DNA of 64,000 nt from G965276765 sp965276825. GTDB taxonomy: Bacteria; Actinomycetota; Acidimicrobiia; Acidimicrobiales; Palsa-688. The DNA is taken from the NCBI GenBank assembly GCA_965276825.1, contig OZ255630.1, positions 124,001-188,000 of the forward strand, read 5' to 3'. Within the stretch, counting starts at the first letter, position 1; every line of letters starts with the position of its first letter. Of this stretch, positions 7,569 to 15,980 are shown piece by piece. The translations under genes were made by a program, and so were the position numbers. The notes beneath the pieces were generated by a model that was not told the origin of the DNA, made no database searches, and was given only the letters and a program-made list of their open reading frames with translations.

Positions 7569-8597
7569 TGCCACACTGCCCTCGACGATCGGTCGCCCGT
7601 CACGGCAAGAACCCGCGGATCCTCGATTGGGACAAGCTTCAGATCAGGTGGTTCAGGTAAATACATCCGAGAAATAGACGCAGGCGCGGGCGACACGCCG
7701 CCCGGTTTCACCTCAAGTGTTTCGGGATGTAGCTGCCTGCGGGCCGCGAACACCTTCGGAAGCGCGAGCGACGCGGGGAGACACGACAATTGCCATCACG
7801 GCCTGGGCGGCAGCAACCGGGATCAGGATGACTCCGGCCGAGGTGATGAGTTGGGCGTGCAGGGCGGAGGCCACTGGCTGCATTCCCAGGCGGACCGATA
7901 TAACGGAGGTCCAGGCCGAGATCCTCGGTCAGGCAGCGGATCGTCGGGCGGGATCGTCGGCTCTGCGTCATCGCCCTGCGGGATCGCATCGGTTGCTGAT
8001 CGCGCTAACCCGGCCCGAGACCGCTGCCGCCATTGATGCTTCGCCTACGGCACAGCCACGGGGCCAAGAACGGTGCGGATGCCGACGGGTCGCGGCGAGC
8101 GAACGCAGACGCCTGAGACGCCCGGCACGTGTCGCCGGACACCGCAGCTGGGCAGGACCGCTTCGCGCATCGCCCGACGATGGTAGGGGACCGACCCACA
8201 GCTAAAGGGTGCGTTTGGCGGTCCAGCGCACCAAGAGCGGGGGCGTTTGACGCTGTCACCATCGTGCGACCGCAAGGGACATTGGTCGAGGGGCAATTTG
8301 GGTCCCGGCTGACCTGGGGTACAGGCGTCGAAGCGGTTTGGAGCACTACGCCAGGTTTGGGTGTGCTCTCCTGATCTGGCCCCACTTCTTGCGGTGATGC
8401 TCGTCTGTTTTGGCCCCGGGTCGGGGTCCACTAGGCGGCTACACGGGATGGACCGTTGGGGTCATGTCGAAGATCCGGTCGAGCTTTGGGGGCTTCGGTC
8501 CGTCGGCACAAGCCGATGACTTCGTGGGCTCCCGGGCGCCTCGCTGAGGAGTGTTGCGGATAGGTTCGGAGCCACCGAGCAGTTCACCGAGTCGGCT
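7569..8597. other. About 1 kb without a convincing gene
   Basis: Several open frames exist but none shows a recognisable domain or the strong third-position G/C bias of the neighbours. A minus-strand stretch near 7740-7930 encodes a hydrophobic segment (HAQLITSAGVILIPVAAAQ) but lacks a clear start. At 8366-8420 two TGGCCCC-containing motifs lie about 36 bp apart (ATCTGGCCCCACTTCTTG and GTTTTGGCCCCGGG), reminiscent of repeated terminal motifs of IS21-type elements. It may be the debris of an old mobile element. Confidence 0.4.
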
Positions 8598-9374
8598 CTA
8601 TGTGGGGACGTCCTTGGCGATGCGCGGCGCAGCACCGGTACCGGCGCCGGGCAAGCTCGTCACTCCCCTCTGCTGTGCTGCCGGGCCCGCAGTCTTGCCG
8701 GTGGCGAGCGCCCCTCGGGCGATCCTCTCGTTGTGGTCGAGGTGCTCGTCGACGGCACGTGCGGCGGCGTCGGGGTCTCGTCGCTGGTAGACGCCGAGGA
8801 GGCTTCCGTGGGAGTGCTGTCGGCGGTGATGCTCGTCGGGATCGGGGTCGAGCAGGCCAAACCCGATCCGGATGTAGCGCTCGGCGGCCCGCCACAGCGT
8901 GGTCAGCAGTCGTGTGTCCCAGGGCGTTGCTGCCGGCGCGAAGAGGTCGAGGTGGAAGTTGACGTGGGCGCCGTACATCGCATCCATGCTCAGCTCCGGG
9001 TCACCGAACGCCTCAGCTACGCCGTCGAGCCGGCTCAACTCTGAGTCGGAGATGAGCGTGCAGGATCGGCGTGCCAGGTCCGGCTCGATCAGGCGGCGCA
9101 ACCGGTAGATGGCGTGCAGGTCGTGGAGGTCGATCGGGGCGATCGTCGCACTGCGACCCGGGCGGATGAGGACCAAACCTTCGCTCTCGAGGCTCCGCAA
9201 CGCCTCGCGGACAGGGATGAAGCTGACGTCGAGCATGTTGGCCAACTCCCTCAGGGAGAAGCTCTCCCCGGGCGGCAAGGCGCCCGACAGGATCGACCGT
9301 CGCAGCTCGGTGGTGACCATGTCGCCAACGGTGTGGGACGCGATGGGCCGTACCGTCTCAGCCGGGGCGGTCAT
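8598..9374 (-). CDS. GntR-family regulator, FCD (FadR) subfamily
   Basis: Protein of 258 residues. An N-terminal winged helix-turn-helix (ELRRSILSGALPPGESFSL, RELANMLDVSFIPVREALRS, LESEGLVLIRPGRSATI; residues about 25-80) is followed by an all-helical FCD domain with the expected ligand-site residues (DLHAIYRLRRLIEPDLARRS, AHVNFHLDLF, HGSLLGVYQRRDPDAAA, VDEHLDHN). FCD regulators usually sense small carboxylic acids. It is divergent from the decarboxylase-like gene at 9549 and stands at the edge of the catabolic cluster, so it is the likely regulator of that cluster. Confidence 0.9.
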   Translation of the reverse strand: MTAPAETVRPIASHTVGDMVTTELRRSILSGALPPGESFSLRELANMLDVSFIPVREALRSLESEGLVLIRPGRSATIAPIDLHDLHAIYRLRRLIEPDLARRSCTLISDSELSRLDGVAEAFGDPELSMDAMYGAHVNFHLDLFAPAATPWDTRLLTTLWRAAERYIRIGFGLLDPDPDEHHRRQHSHGSLLGVYQRRDPDAAARAVDEHLDHNERIARGALATGKTAGPAAQQRGVTSLPGAGTGAAPRIAKDVPT

Positions 9375-9448
9375 CGTTCACCTCGTTCGCGACCGGCCGT
9401 GCCTCACGGTCGTGATGGTAGGGCGAGCGGGTGACCTCGGATCCAAGT

Positions 9449-9473
9449 GTGCTATAATGTATAACGTTAGCAC
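9449..9473. promoter_or_regulatory. GntR operator and divergent promoter region
   Basis: Inverted repeat GTGCTA-N13-TAGCAC. Inside it lies TATAAT (9453-9458), an ideal -10 for the rightward decarboxylase gene, with GTGACC 16 bp upstream as a weak -35; on the other strand TATACA could serve the regulator gene. The inner part GCTATAATGTATAAC closely resembles a motif at 13197-13214 read on the minus strand (GCTATATGTTATAAC). Confidence 0.55.
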
Positions 9474-9548
9474 GGAAGAATCTGGGGGTGCGCTGAGGAT
9501 GAGCAAGGGCGCAGGGGAGCAGCGGCGCCCGGTCGGCGCTGGTCGATC

Positions 9549-10502
9549 ATGAGGGTCATCGCGCTCGAGGAACACACCTTCCCGCAGGACATCCTGCAGT
9601 CAGCGGCGCTCGACTTGGACAGCCGAGCGGGTCGTCGGGCAGCCGAGCTCGACGACCTGGGCGAAGGCCGACTGCGGCGGATGGACAATGCTGGAGTCGA
9701 CCTGCAGGTGCTCTCCGCGTTGGCCTACGTCGTGCAAGGGCTCGACGCCGACAGGTCGCTAGCGGTCTCTCGCGCGCTCAACGACCGGATGTCCGCGACC
9801 GTCGCAGCACGTCCCGATCGCTTCCAGGCGTTCGCCACCTTGCCGATGTCTGCTCCGGAGCTCGCTGTTGGCGAGCTGCGCCGCGCCGTCAAAGATCTCG
9901 GCTTCCTCGGAACGATGATCTACGGCCAGACGAACGGAGTGTTCCTCGACCACCCGTCCGTCGAGCCAGTCCTCGCCTGCGCCGAGCAGCTCGGAGTGCC
10001 GATCTACCTCCATCCGGCGCCCCCGCCCCCCTCGGTGCAGGAGGCGTACTACTCGGGCCTGGACCCGGAGGTCTCGGCGGCGCTGGCGACTGCGGGCTGG
10101 GGCTGGCACGCCGAGTGCGGGATGCACGTGCTGCGAATGATCCTCGCTGGCGTCTTCGAGCGACACCCGGCCCTGCAGGTGATCGTCGGCCACATGGGGG
10201 AGATGCTGCCGTTCTCCCTTGCGCGGGCGGACAACATGCTCAGCCCCTTGATCAGGGATCACGCCGTATCGGTCGCCGAGACGGCGCGGCGCAACGTGTA
10301 TCTCACGACCTCCGCCTACACCACTGTCGCCCCGCTGCAGTGTGCGCTCACGGTGTTCGGCGCGGACCGCATCATGTTCTCCGTCGACCACCCCTTCGCC
10401 GACAGCGCCAAGGCAACCGAGTTCTTGCGGGGGGCACCGGTCAGCCCCGACGACCTCGGCAAGATCGCTCACGGCAACGCCGAGCGCCTGCTCGGCTGCT
10501 GA
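9549..10502 (+). CDS. Amidohydrolase-2 family protein; candidate non-oxidative aromatic acid decarboxylase
   Basis: Protein of 317 residues of the ACMSD/gamma-resorcylate decarboxylase type. Metal-site residues are recognisable: E-E-H at 7-9 (VIALEEHTF), H155 in VPIYLHPAPPPP, H215 in VIVGHMGEMLP and D280 in MFSVDHPF. The E-x-H start in place of HxH is typical of enzymes that remove CO2 from ortho-hydroxybenzoates (gamma-resorcylate, 2,3-dihydroxybenzoate, 5-carboxyvanillate decarboxylases). It could alternatively be a C-C hydrolase of the same superfamily. No strong Shine-Dalgarno precedes the ATG. First gene to the right of the GntR regulator. Substrate not determinable. Confidence 0.8.
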   Translation: MRVIALEEHTFPQDILQSAALDLDSRAGRRAAELDDLGEGRLRRMDNAGVDLQVLSALAYVVQGLDADRSLAVSRALNDRMSATVAARPDRFQAFATLPMSAPELAVGELRRAVKDLGFLGTMIYGQTNGVFLDHPSVEPVLACAEQLGVPIYLHPAPPPPSVQEAYYSGLDPEVSAALATAGWGWHAECGMHVLRMILAGVFERHPALQVIVGHMGEMLPFSLARADNMLSPLIRDHAVSVAETARRNVYLTTSAYTTVAPLQCALTVFGADRIMFSVDHPFADSAKATEFLRGAPVSPDDLGKIAHGNAERLLGC

Positions 10503-10517
10503 GCGGCCGGCAGCCGG

Positions 10518-11999
10518 TCAGATCGGGTACCGCTGCGGGCCGCTGTTGAGCGTGGTGAGCCGGATCTCGGTGAAGTCCTCCATGGCGTAGTGGCCCGACC
10601 GGCCCCAGCCGCTGTCTTTCACGCCGCCGTTGGGCAGCGACGGCTCGCCGACCAGTGTCGGCGCGTTGACGTGCACGATCCCTGCGTCGAGTCGGCTGGC
10701 CAGGTCGAGGCCGCGAGCCTGGTCGCCGGTCATGATGGCTGCGCTCAACCCGTAGGGCGTGGCCTGGGCGCGCGTCAGCGCCTCTTCTGCGTCGTCGACG
10801 GCCTCGACCACGAGGACGGGCCCGAATGTCTCCTCGGTGCCGAGCGTGACGACGGCCTCCGGCGGGACGTCGACGAGAACGGTCGGCTCGTACACCCGCC
10901 CTCGGGACCGGGCGCCGGCCGCTACGCGGGCGCCGCGGGCGATGGCGTCTCGGACCCGCTCGTCGACCAGCCGGACGGCTCGGTCGTTGATCAGCGGCCC
11001 GATGACGGTGGCGGGATCGGCGGGGTCGCCCGAGGTGAGTGCGGCCGTCCTTGCCGCCAACGCTTCGACGAACGCGTCGTGGACGGGCCGCTCGACGAGC
11101 ACCTTTCTCGTGCAGAGGCAGATCTGGCCCTGGTGGAAGAAGGCACCGAAGACGGTTGCGTCCACCGCGTGGGCCAGGTCGGCGTCGCGCAGCACGATCA
11201 TCGGGTTGTAGCCACCCAGCTCGAGCACGACCGGCTTGAGCGCGCGCCCGGCCTGCTCGGCGAGGATGCGCGCCGTCGCTGCCGAGCCGGTGAAGTTGAT
11301 GCAGCGCACTGCGCGCCTGGCCATGAACACTGCGCTGATGGCGGCTGCGTCCCCCGGTGCGTGGACCACGACGTTTAGCGAGCCGGCGGGGAAGCCGGCC
11401 TCAGCGGCGATCTCGGCGTGCAGCAGACCGGCCGAGACCGGGGCTTCCTCGGAGGGTTTGATGACCACCGTGTTGCCGAACGCCATCGGCAAGGCGATGG
11501 TCCGCCACGCCAGGTTGAACGCACCGTTCCAGGGGGTGAAGCCGGCGACGACGCCGAGCGGCTTGCGCACCGCCATCGCGAACCGTCCGGGCGTGTCACT
11601 GGGTAGGACCTCGCCGCTGGGCAGGTAGCCCCAGCTCGCCACCTGGCGCAGCAGGTTCACCGACCAGGAGATCTGGAAGTTCGCGAACGGCGCACCGCAG
11701 CCGGACTCCACTGCGAGGATGTGGACGATCTCGGCTCGCCGTCGCTCGGTGATGTCGGCGGCCTTCAGGAACAACCGCTGGCGCTCGCTTGGCGGCATCG
11801 ACGCCCAGGCGGGGAAGCTGGCCTGGGCGGCCGCCACCGCGGCCTCGGCGTCGGACGGTCCGCCCGCTGCGATCTCGGCCACGACGGCATCGTTGTACGG
11901 GCTGCGGTCGGGAAATGTCGGCCCGTCACCCGCCGTCCACACCCCGCCGATGTAGTGCGTGGTCGAGGTGATCGCCTCGTCGAGCTGAACCGTCGTCAT
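10518..11999 (-). CDS. NAD(P)-dependent aldehyde dehydrogenase
   Basis: ALDH-superfamily enzyme of 493 residues oxidising an aldehyde to the acid. Hallmarks: cofactor-site PLGVVAGFTPWNGAFNLAWR, IKPSEEAPVSAG, the glycine motif FTGSAATARIL, catalytic Glu in PVVLELGGYNP and nucleophilic Cys in HQGQICLCTRKV, plus the TEETFGPVL motif. Closest by eye to vanillin/benzaldehyde or salicylaldehyde dehydrogenases, which fits an aromatic cluster. The chosen ATG at 11999 overlaps the stop of the upstream amidohydrolase gene (ATGA), which gives a standard N-terminus (MTTVQLDEAI); a longer frame to 12059 would overlap it by 64 bp. Confidence 0.93.
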   Translation of the reverse strand: MTTVQLDEAITSTTHYIGGVWTAGDGPTFPDRSPYNDAVVAEIAAGGPSDAEAAVAAAQASFPAWASMPPSERQRLFLKAADITERRRAEIVHILAVESGCGAPFANFQISWSVNLLRQVASWGYLPSGEVLPSDTPGRFAMAVRKPLGVVAGFTPWNGAFNLAWRTIALPMAFGNTVVIKPSEEAPVSAGLLHAEIAAEAGFPAGSLNVVVHAPGDAAAISAVFMARRAVRCINFTGSAATARILAEQAGRALKPVVLELGGYNPMIVLRDADLAHAVDATVFGAFFHQGQICLCTRKVLVERPVHDAFVEALAARTAALTSGDPADPATVIGPLINDRAVRLVDERVRDAIARGARVAAGARSRGRVYEPTVLVDVPPEAVVTLGTEETFGPVLVVEAVDDAEEALTRAQATPYGLSAAIMTGDQARGLDLASRLDAGIVHVNAPTLVGEPSLPNGGVKDSGWGRSGHYAMEDFTEIRLTTLNSGPQRYPI

Positions 12000-13168
12000 C
12001 TCCCTTCTCCTTCCGAGTGAGGCGATGGTGGCGCGGTAGCGACCTCGGTGCCGGCGCACCAGATGCGCTCCACGCGGCGGCTGTTGGTGATGTCGGCGAG
12101 CGGGTCACCCGCCAAGAGCACCAGGTCGGCGCGCAGCCCAGGGCGGACCGCGCCGCGGTCGGGCAGGCGGAAGTGCTTGGCCGGCAGCCAGGTGGCCGCC
12201 GAGATCGCCTCTGCCGGGGTGAGGCCGGCATCGACGAGCAGCTCGAGCTCGACGTGCAGGCTCTCGCCGTGGGCGATGGCGGCTGGTGCGCCGGCTGTGG
12301 CGTTGGCGTCGGTGCCCGCGAGGATGGGCACGCCTGCCTCGTGTAGGAGCTGGACGGACCTTCGGGCGTTGTGGTAGCCGGGGCCCTCGCTCGGTTCCTC
12401 GTCGGCGGCCGGGTCAGCTCCTGCGCCGAAGAAGCGGCGGGCCACCGCGTCCATCATGGTGAGCGTCGGTACCGTGACCGTGCCACCGGCGACCAGCTGC
12501 GCCACGGTGCCGTCGTCGAGCACTGCGTCAAGTGGGGTGTGTGTGATCACGTCGGCGCCCGCAGCCAACGCCATCCGGTAAGGAGCAAGGGTCGCAGCGT
12601 GCGCCACCGTGAGGCGACCCTGCCGGTGGGCGGCGACGACGAGTGCGTCGAGCGTTGCTTGGTCGGGCCCCGGCACGTCGGCGATCAGCTTGACGTAATC
12701 CGAGCCCTCAGCGATCCGGTCGCGAACGAAGCCCTCTGCTGCGGCTGGACCGGATATGAGGGAGGACTCGGGGCGCCCCGGCATCTTGCTGTGCGTCGTG
12801 CCCGGCGTAGTGGCTGGGATACCGGCGCTACGGATGTCGGTGACCCCGCGCCGACCGCGAAGCTCGTTCACCAGCTCGGGGGGCCAGCAGGCCATGTCCA
12901 ATGCCGTGGTGACGCCCGCCCGGGCGAGCTGCTCCAAGTTGGACGGCCCGTGCAGGTGCACGTGGGCGTCGATGAGACCCGGCAACAGCACGCCACCCGA
13001 GCCATCCACGACCGCTGCACCGTTGCCGTCGATCTCGGGGTCGATCGCCAGGATGCGACCACCTCCGACGAGCGCCGACGTCGGTGCGCTGAGCACCCTG
13101 GAGTCGTAGATGCGCACATCGCGGATCAGTGTCGCAAGCGCGTCGGCGCCGGCGTGGGTCGAGGGCAT
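11996..13168 (-). CDS. Metal-dependent amidohydrolase (imidazolonepropionase-like)
   Basis: Protein of 390 residues with the classical amidohydrolase pattern: HxH in GLIDAHVHLH, the bridging-lysine candidate in SDYVKLIAD, His in LTVAHAATL and ITHTPLDA, and Asp in ILAGTDANAT; the C-terminal small domain (RPGLRADLVLLAGDPLADI) is also typical. Such enzymes hydrolyse cyclic amides, lactones or related bonds. ATG 13168 was chosen over a TTG at 13174. It forms a two-gene unit with the aldehyde dehydrogenase (4-base overlap), divergent from the importer genes. Substrate unknown. Confidence 0.87.
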   Translation of the reverse strand: MPSTHAGADALATLIRDVRIYDSRVLSAPTSALVGGGRILAIDPEIDGNGAAVVDGSGGVLLPGLIDAHVHLHGPSNLEQLARAGVTTALDMACWPPELVNELRGRRGVTDIRSAGIPATTPGTTHSKMPGRPESSLISGPAAAEGFVRDRIAEGSDYVKLIADVPGPDQATLDALVVAAHRQGRLTVAHAATLAPYRMALAAGADVITHTPLDAVLDDGTVAQLVAGGTVTVPTLTMMDAVARRFFGAGADPAADEEPSEGPGYHNARRSVQLLHEAGVPILAGTDANATAGAPAAIAHGESLHVELELLVDAGLTPAEAISAATWLPAKHFRLPDRGAVRPGLRADLVLLAGDPLADITNSRRVERIWCAGTEVATAPPSPHSEGEGR

Positions 13169-13194
13169 GGCCAAGTCCTGTCGGTAGTCGGCTC

Positions 13195-13223
13195 TTGCTG
13201 TTATAACATATAGCTGCTACCGT
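13195..13223 (+). promoter_or_regulatory. Importer operon promoter with GntR-like operator
   Basis: TTGCTG (13195-13200), 17 bp, TACCGT (13218-13223) form a plausible promoter for the substrate-binding protein gene. Between the hexamers lies GCTGTTATAACATATAGC (13197-13214), whose reverse complement resembles the element at 9449-9473 in front of the decarboxylase-like gene. A regulator bound here would also face the divergent amidohydrolase gene. Confidence 0.5.
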
Positions 13224-13263
13224 ACCTCCGAACAGGTTGACGGAACACCGGGGGGAGTTCGAG

Positions 13264-14406
13264 ATGCGTCAGAGGTACTCGACGAAACGGCGCGCCGCGC
13301 TGATCGGGCTGGCCGCGGTCACGCTGAGCGCGGCCGCATGCGGCAGCAGTGGAGGAGGCGGCACGAAGACGGCCTCGCCGGCGTCGGCGAATCAGCCCGC
13401 CGACCTGTCCGTCGCCCGGCAGGCGATCGCACCGTACGTCGGGCACCCCAGTCCCTTCCCGGCCACCCAGAAGCTGGCCAAGCTGCCGGCGCCTGGGAGC
13501 AAGTTCGTCTTCCTGCAGTGCTCCGCACCGGTCTGCGCCATCTTCGCCCAGTTGCTCCCCAACCCGATAAAGGCGGTCGGCGGCAAGCTCGTCGTCGTCA
13601 ACTCGGGATCGTCAGCGACAAGTTCGCAGGCGGCAGCTGCGACTGCGCTGGCGGACAAGCCTGCGGCGGTGCTCATCGGCGCCACCGAGCCGCAGCTTTA
13701 CGGCAACTACCTGCACAGGTTGGACAGCAACGGCTCTGTGGTGGCCGGCGGTGGCGTCGTCGGTGGCGCGCCCTACGGCGTGCAGGAGTCCATCGGCGGC
13801 GAGGCGAGCACCGTCCTCGCCGGCCAGTTGATGGCCGACTGGGTGACGGTCAACAAGGGGCCCGATGCGAACGTGGTGTTCTTCGGGACGCCGGAGCTCA
13901 CCTTCTCCGCCGGGATGCAATCCGGCTTCGCCCAGGCGCTGGCGCAGCGGTGCCCCGGGTGCAAGGCCAGCTACCAGGCGCTGTCGGTCACGGCCTTCGG
14001 CACCACGGCGCCCAGCCAGGTGGTCAGCTACCTGCAGTCGCACCCCGCCACCGACACGGTCGTGTTCGCGTCGATGGAAGGCGCCACCGGCCTCGCTGCG
14101 GCCCTCACCGACGCCCACCTGTCGCCGACCACGCTGGGATTCGCCCCGACCCCCAGCAACCTTCAGGACATCCGTGACGGCGGCTTGACCGCCGGGCTGG
14201 CACTCGACTTCAACGTCCAGATCTGGATGCAGGTGAATGCGGCGCTCCGCCTCATGGCCGGCCAGACGACCGAGCCGTCCAATCTCTCGGTCGACATGCA
14301 GTTCCTCACGAAAAGCGACGTCACCGGCACGGACATCTCCCATGGCTGGAGTGGCTACCCCGACGTCGCCCAGCGCTTCGCGGCTCTGTGGGGGCTGCCC
14401 GGGTGA
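13264..14406 (+). CDS. Periplasmic-binding-protein-like lipoprotein of a ribose-type ABC importer
   Basis: Protein of 380 residues. A basic N-terminus, hydrophobic stretch and lipobox LSAAAC with Cys26 mark it as a lipoprotein; a Gly/Ser/Thr linker follows. The rest (KFVFLQCSAPVCAIFAQ, KPAAVLIGATEP, GGEASTVLAGQLMADWV, ANVVFFGTPELTFSAG) follows the type-1 binding-protein fold used by sugar and autoinducer importers. The two cysteines of the CSAPVC stretch are unusual. ATG 13264 has GGGGGGAG upstream and gives a proper signal peptide; a frame from 13237 would add nine residues. Next two genes encode the matching ATPase and permease. Ligand unknown; context suggests the compound degraded by this cluster. 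Confidence 0.88.
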   Translation: MRQRYSTKRRAALIGLAAVTLSAAACGSSGGGGTKTASPASANQPADLSVARQAIAPYVGHPSPFPATQKLAKLPAPGSKFVFLQCSAPVCAIFAQLLPNPIKAVGGKLVVVNSGSSATSSQAAAATALADKPAAVLIGATEPQLYGNYLHRLDSNGSVVAGGGVVGGAPYGVQESIGGEASTVLAGQLMADWVTVNKGPDANVVFFGTPELTFSAGMQSGFAQALAQRCPGCKASYQALSVTAFGTTAPSQVVSYLQSHPATDTVVFASMEGATGLAAALTDAHLSPTTLGFAPTPSNLQDIRDGGLTAGLALDFNVQIWMQVNAALRLMAGQTTEPSNLSVDMQFLTKSDVTGTDISHGWSGYPDVAQRFAALWGLPG

Positions 14407-15980
14407 CCGACGGCCGACGACCGCACAGCGGGGCCGCAGGGGAGCGGCGGATGCTCCTGCGGGTCTCGCACCTCTCGAAGACATTCGTCGACACCAAGGC
14501 GCTCGACGACCTGTCGCTGGAGGTGCGCGCCGGGGAGATACTGGCCGTACTCGGCCAGAACGGCTCCGGTAAGTCCACGCTCGTAAAGCTGCTCGCCGGT
14601 ATACACCAGCCGGACCCCGGGGGCGCCATCGAGGTGAGCGACGGCTCGGACCTGGTGCCCCTCGGGCGCGAGGGGCACCGGCTGCACTTCATCCACCAAG
14701 ACCTCGGCCTGCTGCCGATGCTGAGCACGACCGAGAACCTCGACCTCGCCCGGCCGCTCGGGCGGAGGTGGATCACCCCGGCGCGGCGGTCCGAGCACGA
14801 CAGGGCCGCCGAGCTGACCGCCCACTTCGGTGCATCGATCGACGTGCGAGCGCCGGTGGCCCTCTTGTCCCCGGCGGAGCGGGCCATCGTCGCGGTCGCC
14901 CGGGCACTCGACGGTTGGTCGCACCCGGAAAACGTGCTCGTGCTCGACGAGCCGACCACCGCTTTCCATCGCGACGAGGCCGTCCGGCTGTTCGACGCCG
15001 TGCGCCGCGTGGCCGCCGCAGGGGCCGGCATCATCTTCATCTCCCACCGCCTGGACGAGGTGCGCGCCCTTGCCGATCGCGTCGTGGTCCTGCGCGACGG
15101 CAAACTGGCGGCCGAGACCGGGGTCGGGGACATCGACGACGACGCCCTCGTCCGAGCGATCGTCGGCAATGCCGTCGCCGACGGCCGGCCCCCTTCCGGT
15201 GACACCGGCGCAGTCGTCCTCGAGGTGGACGACCTTCACGGCAAGCAGGTGCACGGGATGACGTTTCGCGTGCACGCCGGCGAGGTCCTCGGCGTGTCGG
15301 GCGTGCTCGGCTCGGGCCGCGAGAACGTCAACTCCCTCCTCTTCGGCGCAGACCGCTCCATGGTCGGGAGCGTGGCTCTGGCCGGCGAGGCGCTACCCCC
15401 GGGTGACATGGCGGCGGCCATCGAGCGCGGTGTGGCGTTCGTGCCGGCCGACCGCCACCGGCTCGGCGCCGTGATGACCATGAGCATGCGCGAGAACCTG
15501 ACCCTCCCGGCGCTCGGTCGACTTCGACGCCGGATCGGCGCCATCGACCGAGCCGCAGAGATGGCCGACGCCCAGCGGTGGGTGGGAGAGGTCGAGCTGA
15601 GGCCACCGCTGCCGGACCGGCCGCTGGCCTCGTTCAGCGGTGGCAACCAGCAGAAGGTCGTGCTCGCCAAGTGGCTGCGCACCGACTCCAAGCTGCTGCT
15701 GTTGGACGAGCCCACCCAAGGGGTCGACGTCGGGGCCAAGGCCGCCATCTACCAGCTCATCCAGCGCTCCGCTGCGCAGGGGAGCGCCGTCCTCGTGAGC
15801 TCCAGCGACGCCAAGGAGCTTGCGTCGATCTGCAACCGCGTCCTGCTGGTCGAGAGGGGAAAGGTCGTCGGCGAGCTGTGCAGTCTCACACTGACCGAGG
15901 CCTCGCTCGTGCACGCGGCGCTGAGCGCCGAGCCGGTGCCGCAATCCCCGGACGCACCCCTCCAGGAGGTGGCCCCGTGA
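14403..15980 (+). CDS. ABC importer ATPase with two nucleotide-binding domains (ribose/RbsA type)
   Basis: Protein of 525 residues. First domain: Walker A GQNGSGKST, Walker B VLVLDEPTT, signature region LLSPAERAIVAVARAL (degenerate). Second domain: degenerate Walker A GVLGSGREN as in all RbsA/MglA proteins, good signature FSGGNQQKVVLAKWL and Walker B LLLLDEPTQGVD. This tandem layout is diagnostic for the carbohydrate-uptake-2 group. GTG 14403 overlaps the stop of the binding-protein gene; an internal ATG at 14451 would remove a poorly conserved leader and is the alternative start. Energises uptake through the permease that follows. Confidence 0.92.
   Translation: MTDGRRPHSGAAGERRMLLRVSHLSKTFVDTKALDDLSLEVRAGEILAVLGQNGSGKSTLVKLLAGIHQPDPGGAIEVSDGSDLVPLGREGHRLHFIHQDLGLLPMLSTTENLDLARPLGRRWITPARRSEHDRAAELTAHFGASIDVRAPVALLSPAERAIVAVARALDGWSHPENVLVLDEPTTAFHRDEAVRLFDAVRRVAAAGAGIIFISHRLDEVRALADRVVVLRDGKLAAETGVGDIDDDALVRAIVGNAVADGRPPSGDTGAVVLEVDDLHGKQVHGMTFRVHAGEVLGVSGVLGSGRENVNSLLFGADRSMVGSVALAGEALPPGDMAAAIERGVAFVPADRHRLGAVMTMSMRENLTLPALGRLRRRIGAIDRAAEMADAQRWVGEVELRPPLPDRPLASFSGGNQQKVVLAKWLRTDSKLLLLDEPTQGVDVGAKAAIYQLIQRSAAQGSAVLVSSSDAKELASICNRVLLVERGKVVGELCSLTLTEASLVHAALSAEPVPQSPDAPLQEVAP

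Noticed and set aside
7717..8205. Possible 162-residue gene on the plus strand
   Set aside because: Weak third-position G/C bias, no recognisable domain, no ribosome site, and a hydrophobic frame of equal merit on the other strand.
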